Origin: an uncultured Collinsella sp.
GTDB taxonomy: Bacteria; Actinomycetota; Coriobacteriia; Coriobacteriales; Coriobacteriaceae
Direction: 5' to 3'
NCBI GenBank assembly: GCA_958415665.1
Contig: CATYZK010000035.1
Location: 1-21,428 of the forward strand
DNA length: 21,428 bases
Notes under the pieces: generated by a model
Databases searched by the model: none
What the model saw: only the letters and a program-made list of their open reading frames with translations
Told to the model about the DNA's origin: nothing
Shown: positions 7,523-13,781 of the stretch, piece by piece
How the letters are laid out: every line of letters begins with the position of its first letter
How positions within the stretch are numbered: position 1 is the first letter of the stretch
Program-made: the position numbers and the translations under genes

Positions 7523-7556
7523 TTCTTGTTCGTTATCTATTTAAGGAGGCCGTTTT

Positions 7557-8477
7557 ATGGCCGACAACCGCAAGCGTGCGCCTCGTGGAGGCAAGCAGGC
7601 TGCTTCTGGCTCGCGCCCGATTCGCCGCAACGACCGCGCTGCCACTCCCAAGGGCCAGCGTGAGCGCTCCCAAGCCCAGGCTGCGCGTCCGCAGCGAGAT
7701 CGCAACCGCGACAACGTTCAGGTTCCCAAGGGCGAGTTTATCGAAGGTCGCCGTGCTGCCGCCGAGGCGTTGCGCACCGGCTTTCCCGTCAAATGCGCGC
7801 TCATCGCCGAGGGCGGGGAGCGCGATGCCGCCTTGTCGCGCCTGGTCGACGACCTCAACGCCGCGGGTGTCCGCATTAAGTATGTGCCGCGCGCGCAGCT
7901 CGATGCGCTGTCGAGCCATGGCGCTCATCAGGGCATTGCGCTCGAGGTGGGGAATTTCCCCTATGCCGATGTCGCCGATATCCTCGATCGCGCGGGTGAC
8001 GGACCGGCGCTCGTCGTCGTGCTCGACCATGTGACCGACGATGGCAACTTTGGTGCGATCGTGCGCTCCGCCGAGGTCGTGGGCGCGGCGGGCGTCATCA
8101 TCGCCAACAAGCGCGCCGCCGGCGTAACCGTGGGCAGCTACAAGACGTCAGCCGGCGCCGTCATGCATCTGCCTATCGCGCAGGTGCCCAATATCGCCCG
8201 TGCACTCGACGACCTCAAGGCCGCTGGCTTTTGGGTGGGCGGTGCCTCCGAGCACGCCGAAGGCAGTTGCTGGGATGCTCCCTTCGAGGGCCGCGTGGCG
8301 CTCGTCATGGGCTCCGAGGGCGACGGCATCTCGCGCCTGGTGCTCGAGAAATGCGACTTTTTGACCAAGCTTCCCCAGCGCGGCATGACCGAGAGCCTCA
8401 ATGTTGCCCAGGCGACCACGGCGCTGTGCTTTGAGTGGCTGCGCCGCAACGCCGGCGAGCTCATGGGGGAGGAGTAG
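7557..8477 (+). CDS. rlmB: 23S rRNA (guanosine-2'-O-)-methyltransferase RlmB-type (SPOUT)
   Basis: This 306-residue TrmH/SpoU-family methyltransferase is expected to use S-adenosylmethionine to methylate the ribose of a 23S rRNA guanosine (G2251 in E. coli). The first ~55 residues are a basic, Arg/Gln-rich extension of likely RNA-binding, disordered character. Then comes the substrate-binding domain (FIEGRRAAAEALRTG) and the SPOUT knot with its three motifs: DDGNFGAIVRSAEVVGA, VALVMGSEGDGISR, and LPQRGMTESLNVAQATTALC. AAGGAGG lies 7-8 bp before the ATG. It is preceded by the branched repeat at 7420-7522 and followed 3 bp later by rae1. Genes of this family are easily confused, so the exact target base is inferred from gene order (B. 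subtilis has rlmB before yacP/rae1). Confidence 0.88.
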   Translation: MADNRKRAPRGGKQAASGSRPIRRNDRAATPKGQRERSQAQAARPQRDRNRDNVQVPKGEFIEGRRAAAEALRTGFPVKCALIAEGGERDAALSRLVDDLNAAGVRIKYVPRAQLDALSSHGAHQGIALEVGNFPYADVADILDRAGDGPALVVVLDHVTDDGNFGAIVRSAEVVGAAGVIIANKRAAGVTVGSYKTSAGAVMHLPIAQVPNIARALDDLKAAGFWVGGASEHAEGSCWDAPFEGRVALVMGSEGDGISRLVLEKCDFLTKLPQRGMTESLNVAQATTALCFEWLRRNAGELMGEE

Positions 8478-8480
8478 CGC

Positions 8481-9158
8481 ATGTCCAAGAAGAACCGCGC
8501 CAAGTCCAAGGCCAAGCGCTTTGGCGAAGGCTCGGCCAAGCCGATTGTTTCGGCCGCGACCTATGGCGTGGGCGGCAATGCGTTTGCGCAGGCCATCGCC
8601 GACCCGGTCTCGACGGTGCACTCCAATAAGCCTGAGCTGCTGGTGGTCGACGGCTACAACGTGATCCACTGCACGCCGCGCTACGAAAAGCTCGTGTACG
8701 ACCATTCCGACGATCCGTATTCCAGCGACGTCCACGATATGGCGCGCACCGCGCTCATCAACGATGTTGCGGCGTTTGCCCAGGGCCGCTACGAGGCCGT
8801 GATCGTGTTCGACGGTGCGGGCAATATCTCCAGCGAGCGCCCCAACCTGCCGGCCCGTGGCGTGCGTATCGAGTTTTCGCCGACGGGCGTCTCTGCCGAT
8901 ACCGTGGTGCAGAAGCTCTGCATCGAGGCGCGCGAGGAAGGTCGCGCGTGCTCCGTGGTGTCGAGCGACGGCACGATCCAGGCCGTCGTCATGGGCAAGG
9001 GGGTCACGCGCATCTCGAGCCGCATGCTGGTGGACGAGATCAAACAGATCGACAACGACGTTCACGAGGCAGAGGAAGCCCCGCAGATCAAGATGACTCT
9101 GGGCAGCCGCCTGAGTCCCGATGCCCTGGCCAAGCTCAAGGCCCTTCGCGGGAGGTAG
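8481..9158 (+). CDS. rae1: NYN-domain ribosome-associated endoribonuclease (YacP/Rae1-like)
   Basis: This 225-residue protein has a PIN-like NYN RNase fold. In Bacillus the family member Rae1 enters the ribosomal A site and cleaves mRNA. Visible: a basic Lys/Ala-rich N-terminal 50 residues (longer than in Bacillus, which is about 170 in total); the first acidic motif LLVVDGYNVIH; VIVFDGAG; TGVSADTVVQKLCIEA with its conserved Asp; and VVSSDGTIQ, then VTRISSRMLVDEI. These are the expected acidic metal-binding positions. GGGGGAGGAG lies within the end of rlmB, 3 bp before the ATG spacing. Gene order (rlmB-rae1-...-secE) matches B. subtilis. The next feature is a 178-bp gap, then tRNA-Thr. Confidence 0.88.
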   Translation: MSKKNRAKSKAKRFGEGSAKPIVSAATYGVGGNAFAQAIADPVSTVHSNKPELLVVDGYNVIHCTPRYEKLVYDHSDDPYSSDVHDMARTALINDVAAFAQGRYEAVIVFDGAGNISSERPNLPARGVRIEFSPTGVSADTVVQKLCIEAREEGRACSVVSSDGTIQAVVMGKGVTRISSRMLVDEIKQIDNDVHEAEEAPQIKMTLGSRLSPDALAKLKALRGR

Positions 9159-9193
9159 GGGATTGTCCATAGAGACCCGTTTCCCAATTGGCC

Positions 9194-9227
9194 AGCCCGT
9201 TGATTTGTAATCAACGGGCTGCGGGTT
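9194..9227 (+). pseudogene. tRNA-Thr-like remnant (anticodon and partial T arm)
   Basis: Bases 9201-9227 match bases 9363-9389 of the intact tRNA-Thr(TGT) at 23 of 27 positions by eye, including an uninterrupted 13-base TGATTTGTAATCA spanning the anticodon loop. All four differences are transitions. Two of them change the anticodon stem so that the arm still pairs, giving a perfect 10-bp hairpin (9194-9203 / 9211-9220) around the TTTGTAA loop. No acceptor or D arm is present. It may be a decayed copy or the left-over of integration at a tRNA gene. Confidence 0.5.
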
Positions 9228-9276
9228 ACCGTCGCCAAAACGAATAGTTTTGAGATGTGGTCGGTCGAAGGGTCTG

Positions 9277-9305
9277 TTGCGCCCCGTCCGTAATTCCTTT
9301 ATTCT
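9277..9305 (+). promoter_or_regulatory. Possible promoter of tRNA-Thr(TGT)
   Basis: TTGCGC at 9277-9282 and TATTCT at 9300-9305, separated by 17 bp, lie about 30 bp before the tRNA 5' end. The matches are partial (3/6 and 4/6), so this is tentative. Confidence 0.35.
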
Positions 9306-9335
9306 TAACTGGCTTCGCGCGAAAGCGCCAAGTGT

Positions 9336-9410
9336 GCCAGTGTGGCGCAACGGTAGCGCAACTGATTTGTAATCAGTGGGTTGCAGGTTCGATTCCTGTC
9401 ACTGGCTCCA
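9336..9410 (+). tRNA. tRNA-Thr (anticodon TGT)
   Basis: The acceptor stem GCCAGTG (9336-9342) pairs with CACTGGC (9400-9406). The D arm is GCGC/GCGC. The anticodon arm ACTGA-TTTGTAA-TCAGT has TGT at 9368-9370, and the T arm reads GCAGG-TTCGATT-CCTGT. Discriminator T is at 9407 and the CCA is encoded (9408-9410). It stands alone between two repeat-containing gaps and is followed by its own terminator. Confidence 0.97.
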
Positions 9411-9419
9411 TGATAGTTT

Positions 9420-9456
9420 CGGGCTCTGTTCCTTGTGGGACAGGGCCCGTTTCTTT
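9420..9456 (+). terminator. Terminator after tRNA-Thr(TGT)
   Basis: CGGGCTCTGTTCC (9420-9432) pairs with GGGACAGGGCCCG (9437-9449), 13 bp with two G-U pairs, around a TTGT loop. TTTCTTT follows. Confidence 0.85.
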
Positions 9457-9503
9457 ATTTTGTTGAGTTATCAGGCTCAGCGTCCTTCTCGTTCCCCAAT
9501 TTA

Positions 9504-9639
9504 TCTCAATCTGTAACACCAAGACGGTTTAATCGTATCTAGCTGTTACAGATCGAGACAATGCCAGGCGCCAGCAGAAAAACATCTCGATCTGTAACAG
9601 ATAGGGGAGGAATAACCCTCTTACTGTTACAGATCGAGA
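9504..9639. repeat. Four-copy alternating inverted 16-bp repeat
   Basis: The unit CTGTTACAGATCGAGA occurs at 9543-9558 and 9624-9639 on the plus strand. Its exact reverse complement is at 9585-9600, and a one-mismatch 15-bp reverse copy is at 9504-9518. Start-to-start spacings are 39, 42 and 39 bp and the orientations alternate (-,+,-,+). Any adjacent pair can form a 15-16 bp stem with a 24-26 nt loop. No gene overlaps the array. Confidence 0.8.
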
Positions 9640-9671
9640 CAGAAGCCAGGGCGAGGTTGGTCATCGTCATC

Positions 9672-9814
9672 GAGCGAGGATTTTCGGACACACGAGAGTG
9701 GAAAATCTCCCGCCTGGAGAATGAGCGTGGATAATCTGCCACTTTGGGCCCAGTGGCACGTCAAAAGTGGGAGATTATCCACGCTCGATTTCAAACGGAA
9801 GAAAATCCACGCTC
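9672..9814. repeat. Nested palindromic repeat cluster (GAGCGTGGAT-type)
   Basis: The core is an inverted repeat of 24 bp with one mismatch: 9723-9746 (GAGCGTGGATAATCTGCC plus ACTTTG) against 9763-9786, ending in ATTATCCACGCTC. An outer pair, GAGCGAGGATTTTC (9672-9685) against GAAAATCCACGCTC (9801-9814), has one mismatch and encloses the core. Another related half-copy, GAGTGGAAAATCTCCC, lies near 9695-9710. The elements on the left are forward and those on the right reversed, so the whole 143 bp can fold on itself. Confidence 0.75.
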
Positions 9815-9840
9815 GATCGATCCGGGTAAGCCCGATCTCG

Positions 9841-9854
9841 ACCTATATATAGGT
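9841..9854. repeat. Perfect 14-bp AT-centred palindrome
   Basis: ACCTATATATAGGT is its own reverse complement. It may be an operator or a strand-opening site. It lies in the gene-free interval between tRNA-Thr(TGT) and the tRNA-Tyr promoter; no nearby partner copy was seen. The remainder of 9855-10029 holds nothing that could be recognised. Confidence 0.5.
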
Positions 9855-10029
9855 GCAAATGAGTCGTTATCGAAGTGATATTCTGCAGGCTCACTCCACT
9901 ACGCCAAAGTGTTCCCTCGGGAAATGTCACCGCTACATGCAAATACACCGTCCTTCATATCCAAACTCAACAAAACCGCAGGTCAAAGGTATATAGATAC
10001 GCCCGGCACCGTGTATCTAGAGGTTTTCG

Positions 10030-10059
10030 TTGACAGCCCCCAAGGTTGCATCGTATTAT
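10030..10059 (+). promoter_or_regulatory. Strong sigma-70-type promoter for the tRNA-tuf operon
   Basis: A perfect TTGACA (10030-10035) is followed after 18 bp by TATTAT (10054-10059). The first tRNA begins 63 bp after the -10 box. The position and strength suit a tRNA/tuf transcript. A similar TTGACA box with 18-bp spacing precedes rpmG. Confidence 0.8.
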
Positions 10060-10121
10060 CTTTTTCGTTCGCGGGGGCGGCGGTCCAAAAGACCAAAGAA
10101 CCTGCGGATACTTGAACGATT

Positions 10122-10203
10122 GGGAGTTTGCCCGAGTGGTTAATGGGGACGGGCTGTAAACCCGTTGGCTCTGCCTACATAGGTTCGAATCCTATAGCTC
10201 CCA
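10122..10203 (+). tRNA. tRNA-Tyr (anticodon GTA)
   Basis: This is a class II tRNA of 82 nt with a long variable arm. The acceptor stem GGGAGTT (10122-10128) pairs with AGCTCCC (10196-10202) with one G-U. Anticodon arm ACGGG-CTGTAAA-CCCGT, GTA at 10156-10158. T arm CATAGG-TTCGAAT-CCTAT. Discriminator A at 10203. The next bases are CCC rather than CCA, so the 3' CCA is not encoded here. Confidence 0.96.
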
Positions 10204-10213
10204 CCCGTCAAGT

Positions 10214-10289
10214 GCCTGTATAGCTCAGTCGGTAGAGCACTTCGTTGGTAACGAAGAGGTCACCAGTTCAAGTCTGGTTGCAGGCTCCA
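10214..10289 (+). tRNA. tRNA-Thr (anticodon GGT)
   Basis: Acceptor GCCTGTA (10214-10220) pairs with TGCAGGC (10279-10285) with a G-U. D arm AGCTCAGTCGGTAGAGC. Anticodon arm CTTCG-TTGGTAA-CGAAG with GGT at 10247-10249. T arm with TTCAAGT loop. CCA encoded at 10287-10289. It is the second tRNA of the tuf transcript, 10 nt after tRNA-Tyr. Confidence 0.97.
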
Positions 10290-10292
10290 TCC

Positions 10293-10369
10293 GGCGGTGT
10301 AGCTCAGTTGGTTAGAGCACACGGTTCATACCCGTGGCGTCACTGGTTCGAATCCAGTCACCGCTACCA
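10293..10369 (+). tRNA. tRNA-Met (anticodon CAT), elongator type
   Basis: Acceptor GGCGGTG (10293-10299) pairs with CACCGCT (10359-10365), with G-U as first pair. Anticodon arm CACGG-TTCATAC-CCGTG with CAT at 10327-10329, and encoded CCA at 10367-10369. It lacks the initiator signature of an unpaired first base and three G-C pairs in the anticodon stem. The acceptor resembles elongator Met tRNA rather than the lysidine-modified tRNA-Ile2. It is 3 nt after tRNA-Thr. Confidence 0.93.
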
Positions 10370-10380
10370 TAGGTAACACG

Positions 10381-10411
10381 GTGGCTTCTCAATAGTATGT
10401 TGAGAGGCCAC
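10381..10411 (+). other. Hairpin in the tRNA-Met/tuf spacer
   Basis: GTGGCTTCTCAA (10381-10392) pairs with TTGAGAGGCCAC (10400-10411), 12 bp with one G-U and a 7-nt loop. There is no T-tract, so it is more likely a processing signal separating tRNA from the tuf mRNA, or a leader structure, than a terminator. A second small GC hairpin lies near 10429-10443. Confidence 0.55.
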
Positions 10412-10465
10412 TATGGTATAAAGGCAAAGTCCCGTCCGGGGACGACCTGTTTAGAGGAGGGCTTT

Positions 10466-11656
10466 ATGGCCAAAGAGAAGTTTGAGCGCACTAAGCCGCA
10501 TGTTAACATCGGCACCATTGGTCACGTCGACCACGGCAAGACCACGCTGACCGCTGCCATCACCAAGGTTCTCTCCGAGACCGAGGGCTGCAAGGCTGAC
10601 TTCACTGCGTTCGAGAACATCGACAAGGCTCCCGAGGAGCGCGAGCGCGGCATTACGATCTCCGTCTCCCACGTCGAGTACGAGACTGCTGCCCGTCACT
10701 ACGCTCACGTTGACTGCCCGGGCCACGCTGACTACGTCAAGAACATGATCTCCGGTGCTGCTCAGATGGACGGCGCTATCCTGGTCATCGCCGCTACCGA
10801 CGGCCCCATGGCTCAGACCCGCGAGCACATCCTGCTCGCCCGTCAGGTCGGCGTTCCCTACATCGTCGTCTTCCTGAACAAGTGCGACATGGTCGACGAT
10901 GACGAGCTCATCGACCTCGTCGAGATGGAGACCCGTGAGCTCCTCTCCGAGTACGATTTCCCCGGCGACGACATCCCCGTCATCCGTGGTTCCGCTCTGG
11001 GCGCTCTCGAGGGCGACGCCAAGTGGATGGACGCTATCCGCGAGCTCATGAACGCCGTCGACGAGTACATCCCGACGCCTGCTCGTAACAACGACCTCCC
11101 CTTCCTGATGGCCGTTGAGGACGTTATGACCATCTCCGGCCGTGGTACCGTTGCTACCGGTCGTGTCGAGCGCGGTGAGCTCAAGCTCAACGAGCCCGTC
11201 GAGATCGTCGGCATCAAGGATACCCAGAACACCGTCGTTACCGGTATCGAGATGTTCCGTAAGTCCATGGACTTCTGCGAGGCTGGCGACAACGTCGGTC
11301 TGCTGCTCCGCGGCATCAAGCGCGAGGACATCGAGCGCGGCCAGGTTCTCTGCAAGCCCGGTTCGGTTACCCCGCACACCAAGTTCACCGGTGAGATTTA
11401 CGTTCTGACCAAGGAGGAGGGCGGCCGTCACACCCCGTTCTTCGATGGTTATCGTCCTCAGTTCTACTTCCGTACCACCGACGTTACCGGTACGGTCAAG
11501 CTCCCCGAGGGCACCGAGATGGCTATGCCTGGTGACCACATCACCATCGAGGGCGACCTCATCCACCCGATCGCCATGGAGGAGGGCCTGCGCTTCGCTA
11601 TCCGCGAGGGTGGCCACACCGTCGGTTCGGGCATCGTCTCCACGATCATTGAGTAA
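10466..11656 (+). CDS. tuf: Translation elongation factor Tu
   Basis: This 396-residue GTPase carries aminoacyl-tRNA to the ribosomal A site. Seen: G1 GHVDHGKT (19-26); switch I RGITI; G3 DCPGH; G4 NKCD; and G5 SALGAL. The two beta-barrel domains follow (GRGTVATGRVERG, then the C-terminal TGTVKLPEGTEMAMPGD and the ending GSGIVSTIIE). The start at 10466 is set by the MAKEKFERTKPH N-terminus and by GAGGAGG six bases upstream. The frame is open 23 codons further back but that is leader. It follows three tRNAs in one transcript, as in the E. coli thrU-tyrU-glyT-thrT-tufB operon. Codon use is strongly biased (GCT, CGT, AAG), as expected for very high expression. Confidence 0.99.
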   Translation: MAKEKFERTKPHVNIGTIGHVDHGKTTLTAAITKVLSETEGCKADFTAFENIDKAPEERERGITISVSHVEYETAARHYAHVDCPGHADYVKNMISGAAQMDGAILVIAATDGPMAQTREHILLARQVGVPYIVVFLNKCDMVDDDELIDLVEMETRELLSEYDFPGDDIPVIRGSALGALEGDAKWMDAIRELMNAVDEYIPTPARNNDLPFLMAVEDVMTISGRGTVATGRVERGELKLNEPVEIVGIKDTQNTVVTGIEMFRKSMDFCEAGDNVGLLLRGIKREDIERGQVLCKPGSVTPHTKFTGEIYVLTKEEGGRHTPFFDGYRPQFYFRTTDVTGTVKLPEGTEMAMPGDHITIEGDLIHPIAMEEGLRFAIREGGHTVGSGIVSTIIE

Positions 11657-11683
11657 ATTAGCTCTTTGATATAGCTGACTTAG

Positions 11684-11718
11684 AGAACCCGGCACTTATA
11701 TGGGTGCCGGGTTCTTTT
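11684..11718 (+). terminator. Terminator after tuf
   Basis: AGAACCCGGCAC-type stem: GAACCCGGCAC (11685-11695) pairs perfectly with GTGCCGGGTTC (11704-11714), 8-nt loop, then TTTT. It ends the tRNA-tuf transcript. Confidence 0.92.
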
Positions 11719-11860
11719 CTGCAATGGATATTGAGCCGTTGCTGGTGTCGAGAGGATCGATAATGGTCCTGGATGCACCGTCGATTAGCTCTCGATGGCT
11801 TCATTGATGTGTTCCAAATATGAATGGATCCACCGAGAACCAATTGACTCGAGGTTTTCA

Positions 11861-11890
11861 TTGACAGCACTTACGTGGAGCTGATAAAGT
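11861..11890 (+). promoter_or_regulatory. Promoter of the rpmG-tRNA-Trp-secE-nusG transcript
   Basis: Perfect TTGACA (11861-11866), 18-bp spacer, TAAAGT (11885-11890), 45 bp before the rpmG ATG. It closely resembles the promoter at 10030. Nothing else was recognised in the 140 bp between the tuf terminator and this promoter. Confidence 0.75.
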
Positions 11891-11935
11891 AACAACTCGT
11901 GCCCGTACGGGGCGGAAATGAAAGGTTCAGGATAC

Positions 11936-12085
11936 ATGCGTACTCTAGTTACTCTTGCGTGCACTGAGTGCAAGCGCCGCAACTATACGACCACCAAGAA
12001 CAAGTCGACCATGCCTGATCGTATGGAGATTAAGAAGTATTGCCCCTGGTGCCGTCACCACACGCTGCACAAAGAGACTCGCTAG
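11936..12085 (+). CDS. rpmG: 50S ribosomal protein L33
   Basis: This small gene of 49 codons starts MRTLVTLACTECKRRNYTTT and ends with KETR. L33 is a large-subunit protein near the E site. It has two Cys pairs (CTEC and CPWC), so this is the zinc-binding (C+) form. The start is the ATG at 11936, which gives the usual L33 N-terminus. An in-frame ATG at 11918 with GGGGCGGA just upstream is an alternative that would add six residues (MKGSGY). A short 13-bp gap separates it from tRNA-Trp, so the tRNA must be cut from the same transcript. Confidence 0.95.
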   Translation: MRTLVTLACTECKRRNYTTTKNKSTMPDRMEIKKYCPWCRHHTLHKETR

Positions 12086-12098
12086 TCTCTAGTCATAT

Positions 12099-12174
12099 AC
12101 GCCAGTAGTTCAATTGGTAGAGCATCGGTCTCCAAAACCGAGTGTTGAGGGTTCGAGTCCTTCCTGGCGTGCCA
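12099..12174 (+). tRNA. tRNA-Trp (anticodon CCA)
   Basis: Acceptor ACGCCAG (12099-12105) pairs with CTGGCGT (12164-12170). D arm AGTTCAATTGGTAGAGC, reading AGTTC...GAGCA. Anticodon arm TCGGT-CTCCAAA-ACCGA with CCA at 12132-12134. T arm GAGGG-TTCGAGT-CCTTC. Discriminator G, encoded CCA at 12172-12174. It sits between rpmG and secE, a common bacterial arrangement. Confidence 0.97.
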
Positions 12175-12183
12175 GTCATTATT

Positions 12184-12214
12184 CCGTAAGCTCCCAATTG
12201 GGGGCTTACGGTTT
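12184..12214 (+). terminator. Hairpin after tRNA-Trp (weak terminator or processing site)
   Basis: CCGTAAGCTCCC (12184-12195) pairs with GGGGGCTTACGG (12200-12211), 12 bp with one G-U, AATT loop, followed by only TTT. It could reduce, rather than stop, read-through into secE, or direct 3' processing of the tRNA. No promoter for secE was seen after it, favouring partial read-through. Confidence 0.6.
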
Positions 12215-12250
12215 ACTCATGTATAAGCGCATTGCGCGGAGGTAACCCAA

Positions 12251-12589
12251 ATGGCCAACAAGAAGAACAAGAAGAAGGCTCAGCAGCCGGCACCTGCCAA
12301 CAACGCTGCCGCCAACTCCAAGGTTGAGGCCAAGAAGGCCGTTGCCAAGAAGAACGAGAAGGCTGCGAAGTCCAAGAAGAACGAGAAGCCTGGTTTCTTC
12401 GCCCGCACCAAGAAGTATTTCGCTTCGGTCAAGTCCGAGATGAAGCGTGTCACGTGGCCCGACAAGAAGGAGCTCGTGAACTACTCGGTTGTCGTTTGCG
12501 CTTCTCTGATCGTCGTCGGCGTCGTCATCGCTCTGCTCGATGCTGGCTTTGGCGAGGCTCTTGCTCTGTTCTCTGGATTGAGGGGCTAA
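12251..12589 (+). CDS. secE: Preprotein translocase subunit SecE
   Basis: This 112-residue inner-membrane protein stabilises SecY in the Sec channel. The first ~50 residues are a Lys/Ala/Asn-rich cytoplasmic extension. Then comes the amphipathic helix FFARTKKYFASVKSEMKRVTWP, which includes the family's conserved EMKRVTWPDKKEL, and a single transmembrane segment (about residues 77-98, YSVVVCASLIVVGVVIALLDA). GGAGGT lies 7-8 bp upstream of the ATG. It lies 3 bp from nusG, as in most bacteria. Confidence 0.95.
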   Translation: MANKKNKKKAQQPAPANNAAANSKVEAKKAVAKKNEKAAKSKKNEKPGFFARTKKYFASVKSEMKRVTWPDKKELVNYSVVVCASLIVVGVVIALLDAGFGEALALFSGLRG

Positions 12590-12592
12590 ACC

Positions 12593-13129
12593 ATGTCTAA
12601 GCGTTGGTACGTCGTTCACACTTACTCTGGATACGAGAACCGTGTTAAGTCCGATCTCGAGCACCGCATCGAGACTATGGGCATGCAGGACCGTATCTTT
12701 GATATCGAGATTCCTATGGAGCGCGTCACCGAGATTAAAGAGGGTGGCAAGCGCGAGACCAAGGATTCCAAGATCTTCCCGGGTTATGTTCTGGTCCGCA
12801 TGGAGATGGATGACGATGCTTGGACGTGCGTTCGTAACACGCCCGGCGTCACCGGTTTCCTGGGCGGCAACGGCAAGCCCGCTCCGCTTTCCCGCGATGA
12901 GTACAACAAGATGACTCGTCGTCCCGGTAAGGGCGATTCGCCCAAGCGTACGTCGGTTGATATTGAGGTCGGCACGTCCGTCCGCGTCACCGATGGCCCG
13001 CTTACCGACTTTGATGGCAAGGTCTCCGAGGTTAACACCGAGGCTGGCAAGCTCAAGGTCACGCTGATGATCTTTGGCCGCGAGACGCCGGTCGAGCTCG
13101 ACTTTAACCAGGTCGCTGTCATCGCTTAA
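12593..13129 (+). CDS. nusG: Transcription termination/antitermination factor NusG
   Basis: This 178-residue protein has an NGN domain (about 1-110: KRWYVVHTYSGYENRVKSDLEHRI, with FPGYVLVRMEMDD and the RNTPGVTGFLG segment that binds RNA polymerase) and a C-terminal KOW domain (about 122-178: GTSVRVTDGPLTDFDGKVSEVN). It bridges RNA polymerase with Rho or the ribosome. GAGGGG precedes the ATG 3 bp after secE. The length matches the family (175-185). A 120-bp gap without a clear hairpin follows before rplK; a promoter or leader may lie there but no convincing box was found. Confidence 0.97.
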   Translation: MSKRWYVVHTYSGYENRVKSDLEHRIETMGMQDRIFDIEIPMERVTEIKEGGKRETKDSKIFPGYVLVRMEMDDDAWTCVRNTPGVTGFLGGNGKPAPLSRDEYNKMTRRPGKGDSPKRTSVDIEVGTSVRVTDGPLTDFDGKVSEVNTEAGKLKVTLMIFGRETPVELDFNQVAVIA

Positions 13130-13249
13130 GTTTTCGTCCGTTCGCGCGAGCGTGCTTCTTCTGTGACTGCTCATCTCAGGAGTGCTTCTAACACGTGCGT
13201 GCTTACGATATAGCAAGTACTTCACACTCGTGATTCGAAAGGAATGACC

Positions 13250-13678
13250 ATGGCTGAGAAGAAGGTTGCCAATGTCATTAAGCTTCAGATTCCTGCTGGT
13301 GCCGCTAACCCCGCTCCTCCCGTCGGCCCCGCCCTGGGCGCTGCTGGCGTGAACATCATGCAGTTCTGCCAGGCTTTTAACGCCGAGACGCAGGACAAGA
13401 AGGGCGACATCATCCCCGTTGAGATCTCTGTCTACGAGGACAAGTCCTTCTCCTTCATCACCAAGACCCCGCCGGCGGCTCACCTCATCAAGAAGGAGCT
13501 GAACCTCAAGTCTGGTTCTGCTAAGCCCCAGGCCGACAAGGTCGGTCAGCTCTCCCAGGAGCAGCTCACCAAGATCGCCGAGATCAAGATGCCGGACCTC
13601 AATGCCAACGACATTGACGCCGCCAAGAAGATCATCGCCGGTACCGCCCGCTCCATGGGCGTCACCATCGCTGAGTAG
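13250..13678 (+). CDS. rplK: 50S ribosomal protein L11
   Basis: This 142-residue protein forms the GTPase-associated centre with 23S rRNA helices 43/44. Seen: the Pro-rich N-terminal domain (IPAGAANPAPPVGPALGAAGVNIM, with the conserved PxxPVGPALGxxGVNI run), the linker FxTKTPPAA, and the C-terminal rRNA-binding domain with DLNANDIDAAKKIIAGTARSMGV. The ATG at 13250 is chosen over 13244 because AAAGGA ends one base before the earlier ATG and sits a proper 6 bases before the later one. Highly biased codons. Confidence 0.97.
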   Translation: MAEKKVANVIKLQIPAGAANPAPPVGPALGAAGVNIMQFCQAFNAETQDKKGDIIPVEISVYEDKSFSFITKTPPAAHLIKKELNLKSGSAKPQADKVGQLSQEQLTKIAEIKMPDLNANDIDAAKKIIAGTARSMGVTIAE

Positions 13679-13696
13679 CGATTTCTTTAGGTAATG

Positions 13697-13722
13697 ACGG
13701 GTGCTCCGACCGGGGCGCCCGT
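13697..13722 (+). other. Hairpin downstream of rplK
   Basis: ACGGGTGCTCC (13697-13707) pairs with GGGGCGCCCGT (13712-13722), 11 bp with two G-U pairs, 4-nt loop. The following bases are TAAATG, not a T-tract, so any termination is weak. A second 6-bp hairpin (13728-13733 / 13740-13745) follows. It lies between rplK and rplA and may tune their stoichiometry. Confidence 0.55.
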
Positions 13723-13753
13723 TAAATGTGTGCAATAGGGCACACGATACGAT

Positions 13754-13781
13754 GTGGGAGGGCTCACGCCCGTTTAACCAC
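13754..13781 (+). promoter_or_regulatory. Possible L1-binding (autoregulatory) leader of rplA
   Basis: GTGG (13754-13757) can pair with CCAC (13778-13781), and GGGC (13760-13763) with GCCC (13768-13771). They are joined by an asymmetric internal loop (GA on one side, GTTTAA on the other). The outer stem ends at the AGGAGG Shine-Dalgarno sequence. Ribosomal protein L1 is known to repress its operon by binding a mimic of its 23S site made of two short helices around asymmetric loops. The layout fits, but helices are short and the match is not proven. Confidence 0.35.

Noticed and set aside
7414..7556. A degenerate mrnC gene between cysS and rlmB
   Set aside because: The gap is only 143 bp and taken up by an inverted repeat; no reading frame resembles an RNase III domain.
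9194..9220. Terminator for rae1
   Set aside because: The 10-bp hairpin is perfect but is followed by GCGGGTTACC with no T-tract; the loop is a tRNA-Thr anticodon loop, so a tRNA remnant explains it better.
9257..9466. A 69-residue ORF
   Set aside because: It reads through the tRNA-Thr gene and its terminator.
9504..9639. CRISPR array
   Set aside because: Repeats are only 16 bp, alternate in orientation, and have 23-26-bp gaps of unequal character; no cas genes are near.
9909..10115. A 68-residue ORF between the repeats and the tRNA operon
   Set aside because: It overlaps the strong tRNA-operon promoter, has no good Shine-Dalgarno sequence, and its composition does not resemble that of the neighbouring genes.
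10397..10465. A 23-residue N-terminal extension of EF-Tu
   Set aside because: The start at 10397 lies in the hairpin of the tRNA/tuf spacer; the ATG at 10466 has a strong Shine-Dalgarno sequence and gives the standard N-terminus.
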